Shown here piece after piece: positions 34,345-42,081 of a DNA stretch of 64,000 nt. The notes below the pieces were generated by a model. The model did not search any database and had not been told where the DNA came from. It was given only the letters and a program-made list of their open reading frames with translations. Position numbers and translations under genes: made by a program. This stretch comes from Desulfocapsa sp050291935 (GTDB taxonomy: Bacteria > Desulfobacterota > Desulfobulbia > Desulfobulbales > Desulfocapsaceae). Each line of letters starts with the position of its first letter. Position 1 is the first letter of the stretch. The stretch lies in the NCBI GenBank assembly GCA_050291935.1, contig JBNKKR010000008.1, forward strand, positions 1-64,000, written 5' to 3'.

Positions 34345-35548
34345 GGGTATCAAGGAGTGAATCTAACTCTTCTCGTTTGAAATCAAGGGGATTCTCTGCA
34401 AGCTGGAGTTTTGCATTGTTTTCTCCCTCTTCAAAAAAAGCCTGCTCAGTTTCTTCTTCCTCATTGGTATCATCTGTCTCTTTGAGACAGGTGGGCTCTT
34501 CGACAATATTCCATTCACTTAGGCAGTCCATTACAATGTCGTGTACACGTTCTTTCTGCTCAGAATCAATCTGGTGGCACAGTTCATTGACGAAGATTTT
34601 AAAGGATTCCTGCACGCCCATTTTCAGGCTGTAGATCCTGCTATTTTTGACCACAAAGGTGTTTGGGAAGCTTCCATCAGATTGAAAAGCTCCAAGTATG
34701 GTAGAAACCATCTCCGAAGAAAGCTCCAACTCAATGCGGTCCAATATACCATTGAATGCGCCAATGTAATTTTCAATGACCAGTCGCGAATCGCTCTTTA
34801 GATCAAGGCCAACGGGGAGTTTTTCCAGCTTAGTCATGAAAAACTCCATCAACTCGAGGGGGATTAGCTTTCCATGTTGAGGGGCAATTATTTGTGTGTT
34901 CGGAGCCTTTTTCCTAAAATCCTCCATCGCCTTTTTTAAAGCCAGGGTGGTTGGCATATAGATTTCGTGGAAGATACGCATTCCTGCCCAATATTCCTCA
35001 TCTGCGTACAGATCCGGAGTAGAAGTGAGTCCACCGAAAAGATCACCTGTAAAGAGGACTTTTCGTTCCTCGTCATAAAGGGCGCATGCTCCCCGAAAGT
35101 GGGCAAACGGTGTAGGAATAAATCGTAATTGGTGTCCGGTTTTTGTTTTAATGCGTCCGGTCTTAAAGTTTTCAGTAGGAATAAACTGTCCCTCTTTTAG
35201 TCCATAATAGCGTACCAGACGCCAGGTGTCTTCTGAGGTGATAATTTGGAGTTTAGGGAAATGGCGCTGAAAGTAGACAGTATTGCTACAGACGTCAGGG
35301 TCCTGGTGATTGAGGTAGACCAGATCTAAGTGATAATCTGCTCCAAGTACCTGCTCAATTTTTTCTGAAATAGTATTAAAATCAGGGCGTGGACCAGGAT
35401 CAATAAGTAAGTTGAACTGCTTCCCGTTTCCTCTGAAAACCCGCAAAAACACATTGCTTTCGAAGTCTTTTTCAGTTCTATTGCCCACCCAATAAATGTC
35501 TTTAGCTATCTCAACAGGTCCACTATAATCAGGTTGTTCTATTGTCAT
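34328..35548 (-). CDS. MBL-fold di-iron protein (FprA/ODP-like oxygen-binding domain)
   Basis: A 406-residue protein with an N-terminal metallo-beta-lactamase fold. Metal ligands are visible: H81, D83 and D85 in NHQDPDV, H150 in TPFAHF, D169 in FTGDLFGG and H225 in APQHGK. This set matches the oxygen-binding di-iron domain of flavodiiron proteins rather than zinc hydrolases. The flavodoxin domain of FprA is missing; instead there is an unrecognised region (about 245-350) and a very acidic C-terminal tail (EEEETEQAFFEEGEN). Possibly an oxygen or peroxide sensor or effector (inference). Confidence 0.8.
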   Translation of the reverse strand: MTIEQPDYSGPVEIAKDIYWVGNRTEKDFESNVFLRVFRGNGKQFNLLIDPGPRPDFNTISEKIEQVLGADYHLDLVYLNHQDPDVCSNTVYFQRHFPKLQIITSEDTWRLVRYYGLKEGQFIPTENFKTGRIKTKTGHQLRFIPTPFAHFRGACALYDEERKVLFTGDLFGGLTSTPDLYADEEYWAGMRIFHEIYMPTTLALKKAMEDFRKKAPNTQIIAPQHGKLIPLELMEFFMTKLEKLPVGLDLKSDSRLVIENYIGAFNGILDRIELELSSEMVSTILGAFQSDGSFPNTFVVKNSRIYSLKMGVQESFKIFVNELCHQIDSEQKERVHDIVMDCLSEWNIVEEPTCLKETDDTNEEEETEQAFFEEGENNAKLQLAENPLDFKREELDSLLDTLMDDE

Positions 35549-35620
35549 TGAAGGCCTCAATATGGTTGATGGTGTTCATATCATATATGGGTCATTTTGC
35601 AAAAACTGCATATACATGGT

Positions 35621-35707
35621 TGTAGCGACCGTCACACTACTTTTTTCAGTACCACCTTGAGTGGTACACGTTTCGTGCGAGCAGACAAACCGCTCAACTC
35701 AGCTTTA
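35621..35707 (-). repeat. Dispersed palindromic repeat, long copy C
   Basis: Read on the minus strand it starts TAAAGCTGAGTTGAGC, carries the stem TTGAGCGG/CTGCTCG with wobble pairs, then a second hairpin GTACCAC-TCAAG-GTGGTAC that is absent from the short copies. It lies 56 nt after lptC and may act as its transcript end. Confidence 0.7.
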
Positions 35708-35762
35708 TTTGACGTGTTTTCGTTGATTTACCATTCAGGCTCATTGTTTGTCCAGTACCACA

Positions 35763-36362
35763 TCATAAAAGTTCGGGGTTTTCACTTGCTTTTTTGAAGT
35801 TTTGGAGTTTGCAATGGACCCGGCCACCAAGGTCGTATGCGTTGGTAACAGAATTAAATGTAAGGCCATTTCCCCGTAAATCAATTTTTTCGCCTAATAC
35901 CTGCGTTTTCCCTGGTGAATGGGCAATTTTTGTTATGTCATTATAGATAAGCAGGTCGGTATAGAGTTCAAATTGATCTTTTGGCTTCATAACAACAACT
36001 TCGTCGATGAGGGTCAAAACGGATACCGGTTGATCAAAAATACCGTGCCTTGCGGTAATAAAGGTTTGCTCTCCATTGTTGCCTATGACAACGGCATCGA
36101 CTTCATCCATCATAAATTCATCTTTTTTCTTTCCGGTGTAGGCACGATCAGCTACGATTTCAAGGGTCGTCTTTCCCTCTTCACTCTGGGTAATGCGCAC
36201 TTTTGCAAGGTCAAAATTATGGTTATCAAGTGTTCTGTTGGCAAGTGTTGAATCATATCCCCCGCGAGGGGTAAGGAACCTGGAAAGGGGAACGCTCCAC
36301 AAGGGATACAGGAGAAAGAGCACAAGTGGAATCAGCCAAATAAGGTTTCTACGGGAAATCAT
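35763..36362 (-). CDS. lptC: LPS export ABC transporter periplasmic protein LptC
   Basis: A 199-residue LptC: one N-terminal membrane anchor (about 8-27, LIWLIPLVLFLLYPLW) and a periplasmic beta-jellyroll (KVRITQSEEGKTTLEIVADRA, TARHGIFD, LYTDLLIYN) that passes lipopolysaccharide to LptA. It overlaps kdsC by 4 nt. lptA and lptB, which often follow, are not found here; the operon ends at the repeat. Confidence 0.9.
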   Translation of the reverse strand: MISRRNLIWLIPLVLFLLYPLWSVPLSRFLTPRGGYDSTLANRTLDNHNFDLAKVRITQSEEGKTTLEIVADRAYTGKKKDEFMMDEVDAVVIGNNGEQTFITARHGIFDQPVSVLTLIDEVVVMKPKDQFELYTDLLIYNDITKIAHSPGKTQVLGEKIDLRGNGLTFNSVTNAYDLGGRVHCKLQNFKKASENPELL

Positions 36363-37006
36363 CGGTTCATATAGTGTTGGAGAAGCTTTTTGTGGACTTC
36401 TTTGGCGCTAAGAATAAGATCGCATACTTCTCTTACTGCCCCATGTCCTCCGCTTTTTTGAGTAACATAATGCACCATTTCCTGTACTTCAGGTACTGCA
36501 TTGGCCGGGGCCGCTGCAAGACCTACTCGTTTAAGCAGGACCAGATCAAGCCAATCATCACCCATATAGGCAATTTCAAAGGGTTTCAGGCCTGTTTTTT
36601 GGCAGATCTCTTTATAGGCTTCAAGCTTGTTGCTTATTCCCTGGTAGACATGGTGAATCTTTAAATCTTCACTTCTGCGCGTCAGGGCCGCAGAGCTTCT
36701 GGCGGTGATGATGCCAACTTCGACACCGCTATCCTGTAAAATGCGTAAGCCAAACCCGTCCTGGGTGTTAAATGACTTCGACTCATGCCCTTCGTGGGAA
36801 TAGATAAGGTTGCCATCGGTTAAAACACCATCCACGTCAAGGAGCAATAATTTGATGGCCTTTGCTTTTGGGAGTGCTTTTTGCCAACTATCGCTGTGAC
36901 TTTCCAAGTTTGCCTTTTCGCGGGCCATCCTGCGGTATCCTTCACGAACTTCGCAGTCCGACGGATAGGCACCGGGCTTTGTTGGAGAACATGGGCCTTC
37001 GTTCAT
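36359..37006 (-). CDS. kdsC: 3-deoxy-D-manno-octulosonate 8-phosphate phosphatase KdsC
   Basis: A 215-residue HAD phosphatase. The nucleophile motif is LLDVDGVLTDGNL, motif II lies in GIITARSS and motif IV in GDDWLDL. It releases phosphate from KDO-8-P in KDO synthesis. The N-terminal ~45 residues are longer than in typical KdsC; translation may start at an internal ATG (36928). It overlaps kdsA by 4 nt. Confidence 0.93.
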   Translation of the reverse strand: MNEGPCSPTKPGAYPSDCEVREGYRRMAREKANLESHSDSWQKALPKAKAIKLLLLDVDGVLTDGNLIYSHEGHESKSFNTQDGFGLRILQDSGVEVGIITARSSAALTRRSEDLKIHHVYQGISNKLEAYKEICQKTGLKPFEIAYMGDDWLDLVLLKRVGLAAAPANAVPEVQEMVHYVTQKSGGHGAVREVCDLILSAKEVHKKLLQHYMNR

Positions 37007-37830
37007 GTCAGTGCGTAATGCAAGCGAAGAAGTTGCTGGAGTAATGCTTCAATCTCATTCAAGGGGATAGAGTTTGGGCCATCACAGAGCGCGTTGTCCG
37101 GATCAGGATGAACTTCCATAAAGAGCCCATCAATGCCAGCACCGACCGCAGCCCTTGCCAAAGGAGCGATAAATTCCCTTTGGCCGCCTGATGATCCGCC
37201 ACTTCCACCGGGGAGCTGCACAGAATGGGTGGCATCGTATATTACCGGGCAGCCAAAACCACGCATCACCGGTAGGGATCGCATATCAACCACCAGATTA
37301 TTGTAGCCAAAACTTGCACCACGCTCAACCAGCATTGTTTTGCTGCCACCAACACTTTTTATTTTGTTTACGCCATTTACCATATCCCAGGGAGAAACAA
37401 ATTGCCCTTTTTTAAGATTTATGGGTTTGCCGGTTCTTGCGGCTGCCACCAATAAATCGGTCTGTCTGCATAAAAAAGCCGGAATTTGGAGGATATCGAG
37501 CACTTCAGCTGCTGCATCCACCTGGCTTACATCGTGGATGTCTGAAATTATTGGGACCTGTACCTCGTCACGAATCGCAGCCAATATTTCAAGTCCTTCT
37601 TCAAGACCTGGGCCTCGGTAAGATGCAAGAGAGGTGCGGTTGGCTTTGTCAAAAGATGCTTTGAAGACGTAAGAGATGTGTAAGCGATGACAGATCCGGG
37701 CCATGGTGGTGGCCACTTCTTTTGCCAAATCATATGATTCAAGAGCGCAGGGACCAGCGATAAGGAGTAGAGGATTTCCCGGGCCAACTTGAATGTCACT
37801 ACCCTTTGGGGTGGCGATTGCTACATCCAT
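37003..37830 (-). CDS. kdsA: 3-deoxy-8-phosphooctulonate synthase KdsA
   Basis: A 275-residue KDO-8-phosphate synthase, condensing PEP with arabinose-5-phosphate. Motifs: IAGPCALES, FKASFDKANRTS, DIHDVSQV, CRQTDLLVAAA, KKGQFVSPWDM, DATHSVQ and a late MEVHPDPDNALCDGPNS. Adjacent to pyrG (6-nt gap), kdsC and lptC: a lipopolysaccharide core operon as in related Desulfobacterota. Confidence 0.95.
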   Translation of the reverse strand: MDVAIATPKGSDIQVGPGNPLLLIAGPCALESYDLAKEVATTMARICHRLHISYVFKASFDKANRTSLASYRGPGLEEGLEILAAIRDEVQVPIISDIHDVSQVDAAAEVLDILQIPAFLCRQTDLLVAAARTGKPINLKKGQFVSPWDMVNGVNKIKSVGGSKTMLVERGASFGYNNLVVDMRSLPVMRGFGCPVIYDATHSVQLPGGSGGSSGGQREFIAPLARAAVGAGIDGLFMEVHPDPDNALCDGPNSIPLNEIEALLQQLLRLHYALT

Positions 37831-37836
37831 GGGTAA

Positions 37837-39489
37837 TTATCCCTTATGTTTGATTGCTGCAGCTATAAAATCACGAAAGAGGGGGTGCGGCTTCATCGGT
37901 TTCGACTTGAATTCGGGGTGAAACTGACAACCAAGAAACCATGGGTGGTCTGCAATTTCCACTATTTCAACAAGGTTGTTGTCCGGAGATGTTCCAGATA
38001 TAAGTAGGCCTTTTTCCTCCAAGCGAGCACGATAATCGTTGTTGAATTCATAACGATGTCGATGTCTCTCAGAGATCTCCTCTTTCTTGTATGCTGCTTT
38101 GGCAAAACTATTTTCTTGTAAAACACACGGATAAGCGCCAAGACGTAAGGTGCCGCCCAAATCAGAACTTTCATCACGAATTTGGGTTTGTTGCGTACGG
38201 TAATCAAACCATTCTTTGATGAGGTAGATAACAGGATTGTCCGTTTTATCAACTAATTCAGTTGAGTGTGCATCGGTGATACCAAGAACATTCCGGGTAT
38301 ACTCCACCACGGCCAGCTGCATTCCAAGACAGATACCAAAGAAGGGGATCTTTTTTTCGCGGGCATAGGTGATGGCATTGATCTTTCCTTCCACGCCGCG
38401 GCGTCCAAAACCGCCGGGAACGAGTACTCCGTGACAACCCTCTAAGAGTTCAGCCGGTTCTTTGGTCTCAAGATCTTCAGCGCTGATATACATCAGCTCT
38501 ACTTTGACATCATTGCCAAGGCCACCGTGAATAAGGGCTTCATGGAGGCTTTTATATGATTCAGTGAGATCGACATACTTTCCAGTGATGGCGATCTGGA
38601 TGGTGTCTTTGGGGTTTTTGATTTTGCGAACCAGCTCTTCCCAAGGTTTTATGTTGGGCTTGGCGGTCCACATGTTCAGGAGCTCCAGGATTTTTGTGTC
38701 CAATCCTTCTTCATGGAGGTAGAGGGGAACTTCGTAAATACTTTCCACATCAATGGCCGTTATTACTGCGTCCGTTGGAACATTGCAGAAGAGGCTCATC
38801 TTCTTCTTTAAGCCACTGTCAATGGGTACTTCCGTACGGCAAACAAGAATGTCGGGCTGAATACCGTCAGCTCGTAGTTCGCGAACTGAATGTTGGGTGG
38901 GCTTTGTTTTTACCTCGCCCGCCGCTTTGATATACGGAACCAGGGTAAGATGGATAAAAAGAGAATGTTCACGGCCAAGGTCGATGCGTAACTGGCGAAT
39001 GGCTTCAACGAAAGGTAATCCTTCGATATCACCTATGGTGCCACCAATTTCAATGATGGCCACATCAACGGTACCTTCAAGTTGCAGGACCGCAGCTTTG
39101 ATTTCGTCGGTGATATGGGGAATTACCTGAACGGTACCCCCAAGATACTCTCCCCGTCGTTCTTTGTTGATGACCGAATAGTAAATGCGCCCGGATGTGT
39201 AGTTGTTTTTTTGGGTCATTGTGGCGTTGGTGTAACGCTCATAATGTCCCATATCAAGATCCGTCTCAGCGCCGTCATCGGTGACGTATACTTCCCCATG
39301 TTGAAAGGGATTCATGGTCCCCGGATCCACATTGATGTAGGGATCAAGTTTTTGAAAGGTAACGGTGAGGCCCCGTGCTTCAAGGAGCGCGCCTATGGCT
39401 GCCGCCGCTAGTCCCTTACCAAGAGAGGAGAGGACGCCGCCAGTAACAAAAATAAATTTGGTCCGTTTGGTTGCTTTTGAATTTTCCAT
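37837..39489 (-). CDS. pyrG: CTP synthase PyrG
   Basis: A 550-residue CTP synthase from ATG 39489. The synthetase domain begins KFIFVTGGVLSSLGKGL and contains QKLDPYINVDPGTMNPF; the glutamine amidotransferase domain has FFGICLGMQ (Cys nucleophile) and the C-terminal HPEFKSKP His-Glu pair. It converts UTP to CTP and heads the operon; the supply of CTP for CMP-KDO explains the common pairing with kds genes. Confidence 0.96.
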   Translation of the reverse strand: MENSKATKRTKFIFVTGGVLSSLGKGLAAAAIGALLEARGLTVTFQKLDPYINVDPGTMNPFQHGEVYVTDDGAETDLDMGHYERYTNATMTQKNNYTSGRIYYSVINKERRGEYLGGTVQVIPHITDEIKAAVLQLEGTVDVAIIEIGGTIGDIEGLPFVEAIRQLRIDLGREHSLFIHLTLVPYIKAAGEVKTKPTQHSVRELRADGIQPDILVCRTEVPIDSGLKKKMSLFCNVPTDAVITAIDVESIYEVPLYLHEEGLDTKILELLNMWTAKPNIKPWEELVRKIKNPKDTIQIAITGKYVDLTESYKSLHEALIHGGLGNDVKVELMYISAEDLETKEPAELLEGCHGVLVPGGFGRRGVEGKINAITYAREKKIPFFGICLGMQLAVVEYTRNVLGITDAHSTELVDKTDNPVIYLIKEWFDYRTQQTQIRDESSDLGGTLRLGAYPCVLQENSFAKAAYKKEEISERHRHRYEFNNDYRARLEEKGLLISGTSPDNNLVEIVEIADHPWFLGCQFHPEFKSKPMKPHPLFRDFIAAAIKHKG

Positions 39490-39593
39490 GGAAATACTAT
39501 AGCTCTTCAAAGCAGATATTTAAACCAAAAAAGGAGCTGGATCATCGTCTTTTTTCTTGTGTTTTGAAACAAGAGCGCATACTGCTTTAATTG

Positions 39594-39608
39594 TAAGAAT
39601 AATTCTTA
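39594..39608. promoter_or_regulatory. PerR/Fur-like 7-1-7 operator upstream of msrAB
   Basis: A perfect 7-1-7 palindrome TAAGAAT-A-ATTCTTA ends 15 nt before the msrAB start. Its size and AAT-A-ATT core resemble Fur-family (PerR) boxes, suggesting peroxide or iron control. Confidence 0.5.
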
Positions 39609-39623
39609 AGTATAGGTGATGTG

Positions 39624-40682
39624 ATGAAGCGTATGACAAAAACTGCAAAGCTTGTTTTTGCTCTGGTTGTGTTGCTATTGAGTTACGGGAGTGAAATTAT
39701 GGCGGAAGAACGAAAAGCTATTTTTGGTGGAGGTTGCTTTTGGTGCATGGAACTCCCTTTTGAACAGCTCAGTGGGGTTATAGATGTTCGGGCTGGTTAT
39801 TGTGGGGGAAGTAGTGAGGATGCACGCTACGATTTGGTGAGCAGCGGAAAGACTGGTCATTATGAGGCTGTGGAGGTGATTTATGATCCGGAGAAGGTCA
39901 GTTTTGGCGAACTTGTGGAAGTGTTTTGGCGTCAAATTAATCCCACCGATGCTGGCGGACAGTTCGCCGATAGGGGCAGTCAATATAAGACTGCAATTTT
40001 TTACTCAAATGAGCTGGAAAAACAAGTGGCAGAACAGTCTAAACAGCGTTTGCAACAATCCGGTATCTTTGATAAGCCCATTGTGACAAAACTCTTGCCT
40101 GTTCAACCTTTTTATCCGGCAGAGGAATATCATCAAGATTATGCAAAGAAAAATTTGGCACATTTTCTGGCATATAAGAAGGGGTCCGGACGAAAAGATT
40201 TTGTTGAACGTGTCTGGCCACAAAAAAGTGCTCAACAATCAGGTAAATATCATAGACCAAACGAGAAAGAGTTGCGGGCTCGTTTAACTCCCTTGCAATA
40301 TAAGGTGACGCAAAAACAGGGGACGGAGCCACCGTTTAAAAACGAATATTGGGCAAATACGGCTGAGGGAATTTATGTGGATAGAATTTCCGGTGAACCC
40401 CTTTTTAGCTCAAAGGATAAATTTAAGTCTGGAACGGGGTGGCCTAGTTTTGTCCGGGTACTTGAAGAAGAAAACGTTTTGGAAAAGGAAGATAGAGGCT
40501 TTTTTTCTGTGCGAACAGAGGTCAGAAGTAAACACGCAGATTCCCATTTAGGACATGTTTTTGATGATGGGCCTGCCCCCACAGGGCTGCGATATTGTAT
40601 TAATTCTGCCGCATTGCGCTTCGTGCCAAAGGGAAAGCTTGAGGAGGAAGGCTACGGGGAATACGCTGAACTTTTTCGTTAA
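39624..40682 (+). CDS. msrAB: Exported fused methionine sulfoxide reductase MsrA-MsrB
   Basis: A 352-residue fusion repairing both S- and R-methionine sulfoxide. An N-terminal signal sequence (about 1-24, KLVFALVVLLLSYGSEIMA) sends it to the periplasm or membrane. MsrA domain (about 30-180): GGCFWCMELPFEQ with the catalytic Cys and AGYCGG. MsrB domain (about 215-345): SGEPLFSSKDKF, GWPSF, HLGHVFDDGP and RYCINSAAL with the catalytic Cys; the CxxC zinc sites of many MsrB proteins are absent. Preceded by a PerR-like box. Confidence 0.94.
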   Translation: MKRMTKTAKLVFALVVLLLSYGSEIMAEERKAIFGGGCFWCMELPFEQLSGVIDVRAGYCGGSSEDARYDLVSSGKTGHYEAVEVIYDPEKVSFGELVEVFWRQINPTDAGGQFADRGSQYKTAIFYSNELEKQVAEQSKQRLQQSGIFDKPIVTKLLPVQPFYPAEEYHQDYAKKNLAHFLAYKKGSGRKDFVERVWPQKSAQQSGKYHRPNEKELRARLTPLQYKVTQKQGTEPPFKNEYWANTAEGIYVDRISGEPLFSSKDKFKSGTGWPSFVRVLEEENVLEKEDRGFFSVRTEVRSKHADSHLGHVFDDGPAPTGLRYCINSAALRFVPKGKLEEEGYGEYAELFR

Positions 40683-40727
40683 CGTAGGAACAAAGACCCG
40701 TTTGTATTTATTTTAGAAACCTTCGGA

Positions 40728-40771
40728 CAAAAAAGAAAACCATTCAGCCCTTTTAAGAGAGGGCTGAATGG
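40728..40771 (-). terminator. Rho-independent terminator of the 40.8-kb small gene
   Basis: Perfect 12-bp stem CCATTCAGCCCT (40740-40751) / AGGGCTGAATGG (40760-40771) with an 8-nt loop, followed on the minus strand by TTTTCTTTTTTG. It lies 8 nt past the stop at 40780, which supports that gene being real. Confidence 0.8.
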
Positions 40772-40779
40772 GGGGACAA

Positions 40780-41091
40780 TTACGCTTGGAGGCGAGGGCG
40801 TTGTTGCTGCTGACGCCGTCTCTGTTCTATTTCTTGTTGTGACTGGATATCACGGATTTCCGGTTTTTCAGAATCTAAAGCTGAGTTGAGCAGCTTGCCT
40901 GCTCGTACGAAACTTATGCCCTGGCGGTATAAAAAAATAGATGGCTTAAAAAAACAGTACCAATCATCGTAACGGCCAGCACTGTGTCTTGCGTTGTAGG
41001 GCCGATGGCCAAAAAATTTGGCCACCGAGGAGATGATGTGACAGCCGGAAATTAATCCAACAAAAGCTGCGAAAAAAGTAAGCGGTTCCAT
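40780..41091 (-). CDS. Small membrane protein with an in-frame dispersed repeat
   Basis: A 103-residue protein of unknown function. Residues 4-24 form one hydrophobic segment (LTFFAAFVGLISGCHIISSVA). Residues about 53-72 (FLYRQGISFVRAGKLLNSAL) are encoded entirely by the dispersed repeat at 40876-40931, read in reverse. After the repeat the frame continues into a Gln/Arg-rich tail (QQEIEQRRRQQQQRPRLQA). A terminator follows the stop directly. The Usp-like gene lies 72 nt upstream. Confidence 0.6.
   Translation of the reverse strand: MEPLTFFAAFVGLISGCHIISSVAKFFGHRPYNARHSAGRYDDWYCFFKPSIFLYRQGISFVRAGKLLNSALDSEKPEIRDIQSQQEIEQRRRQQQQRPRLQA
40876..40931 (+). repeat. Dispersed palindromic repeat, short copy B, inside a coding region
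   Basis: A 56-bp copy, TAAAGCTGAG to GGCGGTATA, about 95% identical to the one at 30317. Stem GAGCAG/CTGCTC plus a T-G wobble. It is antisense to the reading frame of the 40780 gene. With the inverted copy at 41126-41166 it frames a 291-bp segment with ~37-bp terminal inverted repeats, about 84% identical. Confidence 0.75.
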
Positions 41092-41125
41092 GTGTTATCC
41101 CTCGCTTCTGTTTAATTGATTAAGA

Positions 41126-41166
41126 GTTTTTCCATACGAGCAGACGAGCTGCTCGACCCAGCTTTA
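41126..41166 (-). repeat. Dispersed palindromic repeat, partial copy E
   Basis: On the minus strand TAAAGCTGGGTCGAGCAG...CTGCTCGT. The stem has a C-G pair where the 30317 copy has T-A, a compensatory change. Its first TAA is the stop codon of the Usp-like gene, so the repeat abuts or has shaped that gene's end. Confidence 0.65.
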
Positions 41167-41718
41167 GCCGGCAATACGTGAACAATTCAGGTCGAAAACA
41201 GGGACCTGTACCTGATCCTCATTTGCGCGGATACTCTCTTGGTCAGGCTTGGTAAGGACGTAGCGAATTCCGGCATCGTCACTGCTTAGACGAGCAATAA
41301 TTGTTTCTTGATCCCCAACTTCCATAATATGGGTGGTTTTTACGCCCAATGATTCTGCTTGTCTGCAAAAAGTGGTATTGCTTGTGGTCGCTCTTTCTTG
41401 GAATCGTTGGCTTTCTCGTTCCTGGCGGTCGCCACTAAACTGGAGAGGCGTTGCAGTTACGTCAAGGGCGATGACTTCACAGTCCAGTCGCTGCGCCATT
41501 TTTAATGCGTAGTCAGTAACTTGCGCTATATAGCTTCCGTCCTGTACCATAAGGATTTTGCTAATTGCGTTCTTTTGTGCCATCATCCGGCCTAAAGCTG
41601 CTGTGGCTGCGGTTTGATTTCCTGCGGCCATTTCACCAACGGCTTGCTCTTTGATTTTTTTGACCTTTACGTCTTTTCCTTTCTTGTTGCCTGATTTCAT
41701 CCAGTCGATAAGTCCCAT
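41164..41718 (-). CDS. Usp-like (universal stress protein fold) protein
   Basis: A 184-residue protein. The first ~45 residues are charged and helical (IDWMKSGNKKGKDVKVKK); then a Usp-type alpha/beta domain: ISKILMVQDGSYIAQVTDYALKMAQRLDCEVIALDV, a helical middle with FCRQAESLGVKTTHIMEVGDQETII, and a final VQVPVFDLN strand. The Gly-rich ATP loop of UspFG-type proteins is not seen. GGAGGAG precedes the ATG. A sigma-54-type promoter lies about 70 nt upstream. A distant relative is at 61984. Confidence 0.65.
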   Translation of the reverse strand: MGLIDWMKSGNKKGKDVKVKKIKEQAVGEMAAGNQTAATAALGRMMAQKNAISKILMVQDGSYIAQVTDYALKMAQRLDCEVIALDVTATPLQFSGDRQERESQRFQERATTSNTTFCRQAESLGVKTTHIMEVGDQETIIARLSSDDAGIRYVLTKPDQESIRANEDQVQVPVFDLNCSRIAG

Positions 41719-42081
41719 GATCTCCTCCTTGGGGTGTTAGAACTTGATTTACTACCGCTTAGCGTTTCTGTTTGTCACTTATGTTGCATGGGGTGTGCCA
41801 TTTTAAAAAATAAATTTATTATCATTAAATATCAGTATGATATGTCTTTATTGCCTTCTGGTGTTGCTGGAAAAAGCAGAGGGGTCTTCAGTTATTGTTG
41901 CGACTTGTAACGGTGGCAACTGTATGGGGGAGGAGAGAAACGAGGGGTAATGTAATTTTGTTATGCTAACACGATGAAATGATATGGTAAATTGTTTCAT
42001 TAAAATTGGACTTATCAAAAAGTGTTGCGTATTGACACTGTGTGATAATGTTCAACACCCGGGGTGCAACAGGAAGTGATC
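41719..42081. other. 363-nt regulatory region upstream of the Usp-like gene
   Basis: No gene is supported. It contains the sigma-54-type promoter at 41785-41800, a GTTGCGACTTGTAACG...GCAAC inverted motif (about 41897-41920) resembling one at about 48425, a TGTTTCA half-site (41993-41999) and CAACACCCGGGGTGCAAC (about 42052-42069), the last possibly the tail of the Lon transcript. It reads as an enhancer region for a sigma-54 activator. Confidence 0.45.
41785..41800 (-). promoter_or_regulatory. Sigma-54-type promoter for the Usp-like gene
   Basis: The minus strand reads TGGCAC-ACCCC-ATGCA. The -24 box is perfect; the -12 box has one mismatch to TTGCA; spacing is correct. It ends about 67 nt before the ATG at 41718. 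Confidence 0.6.
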
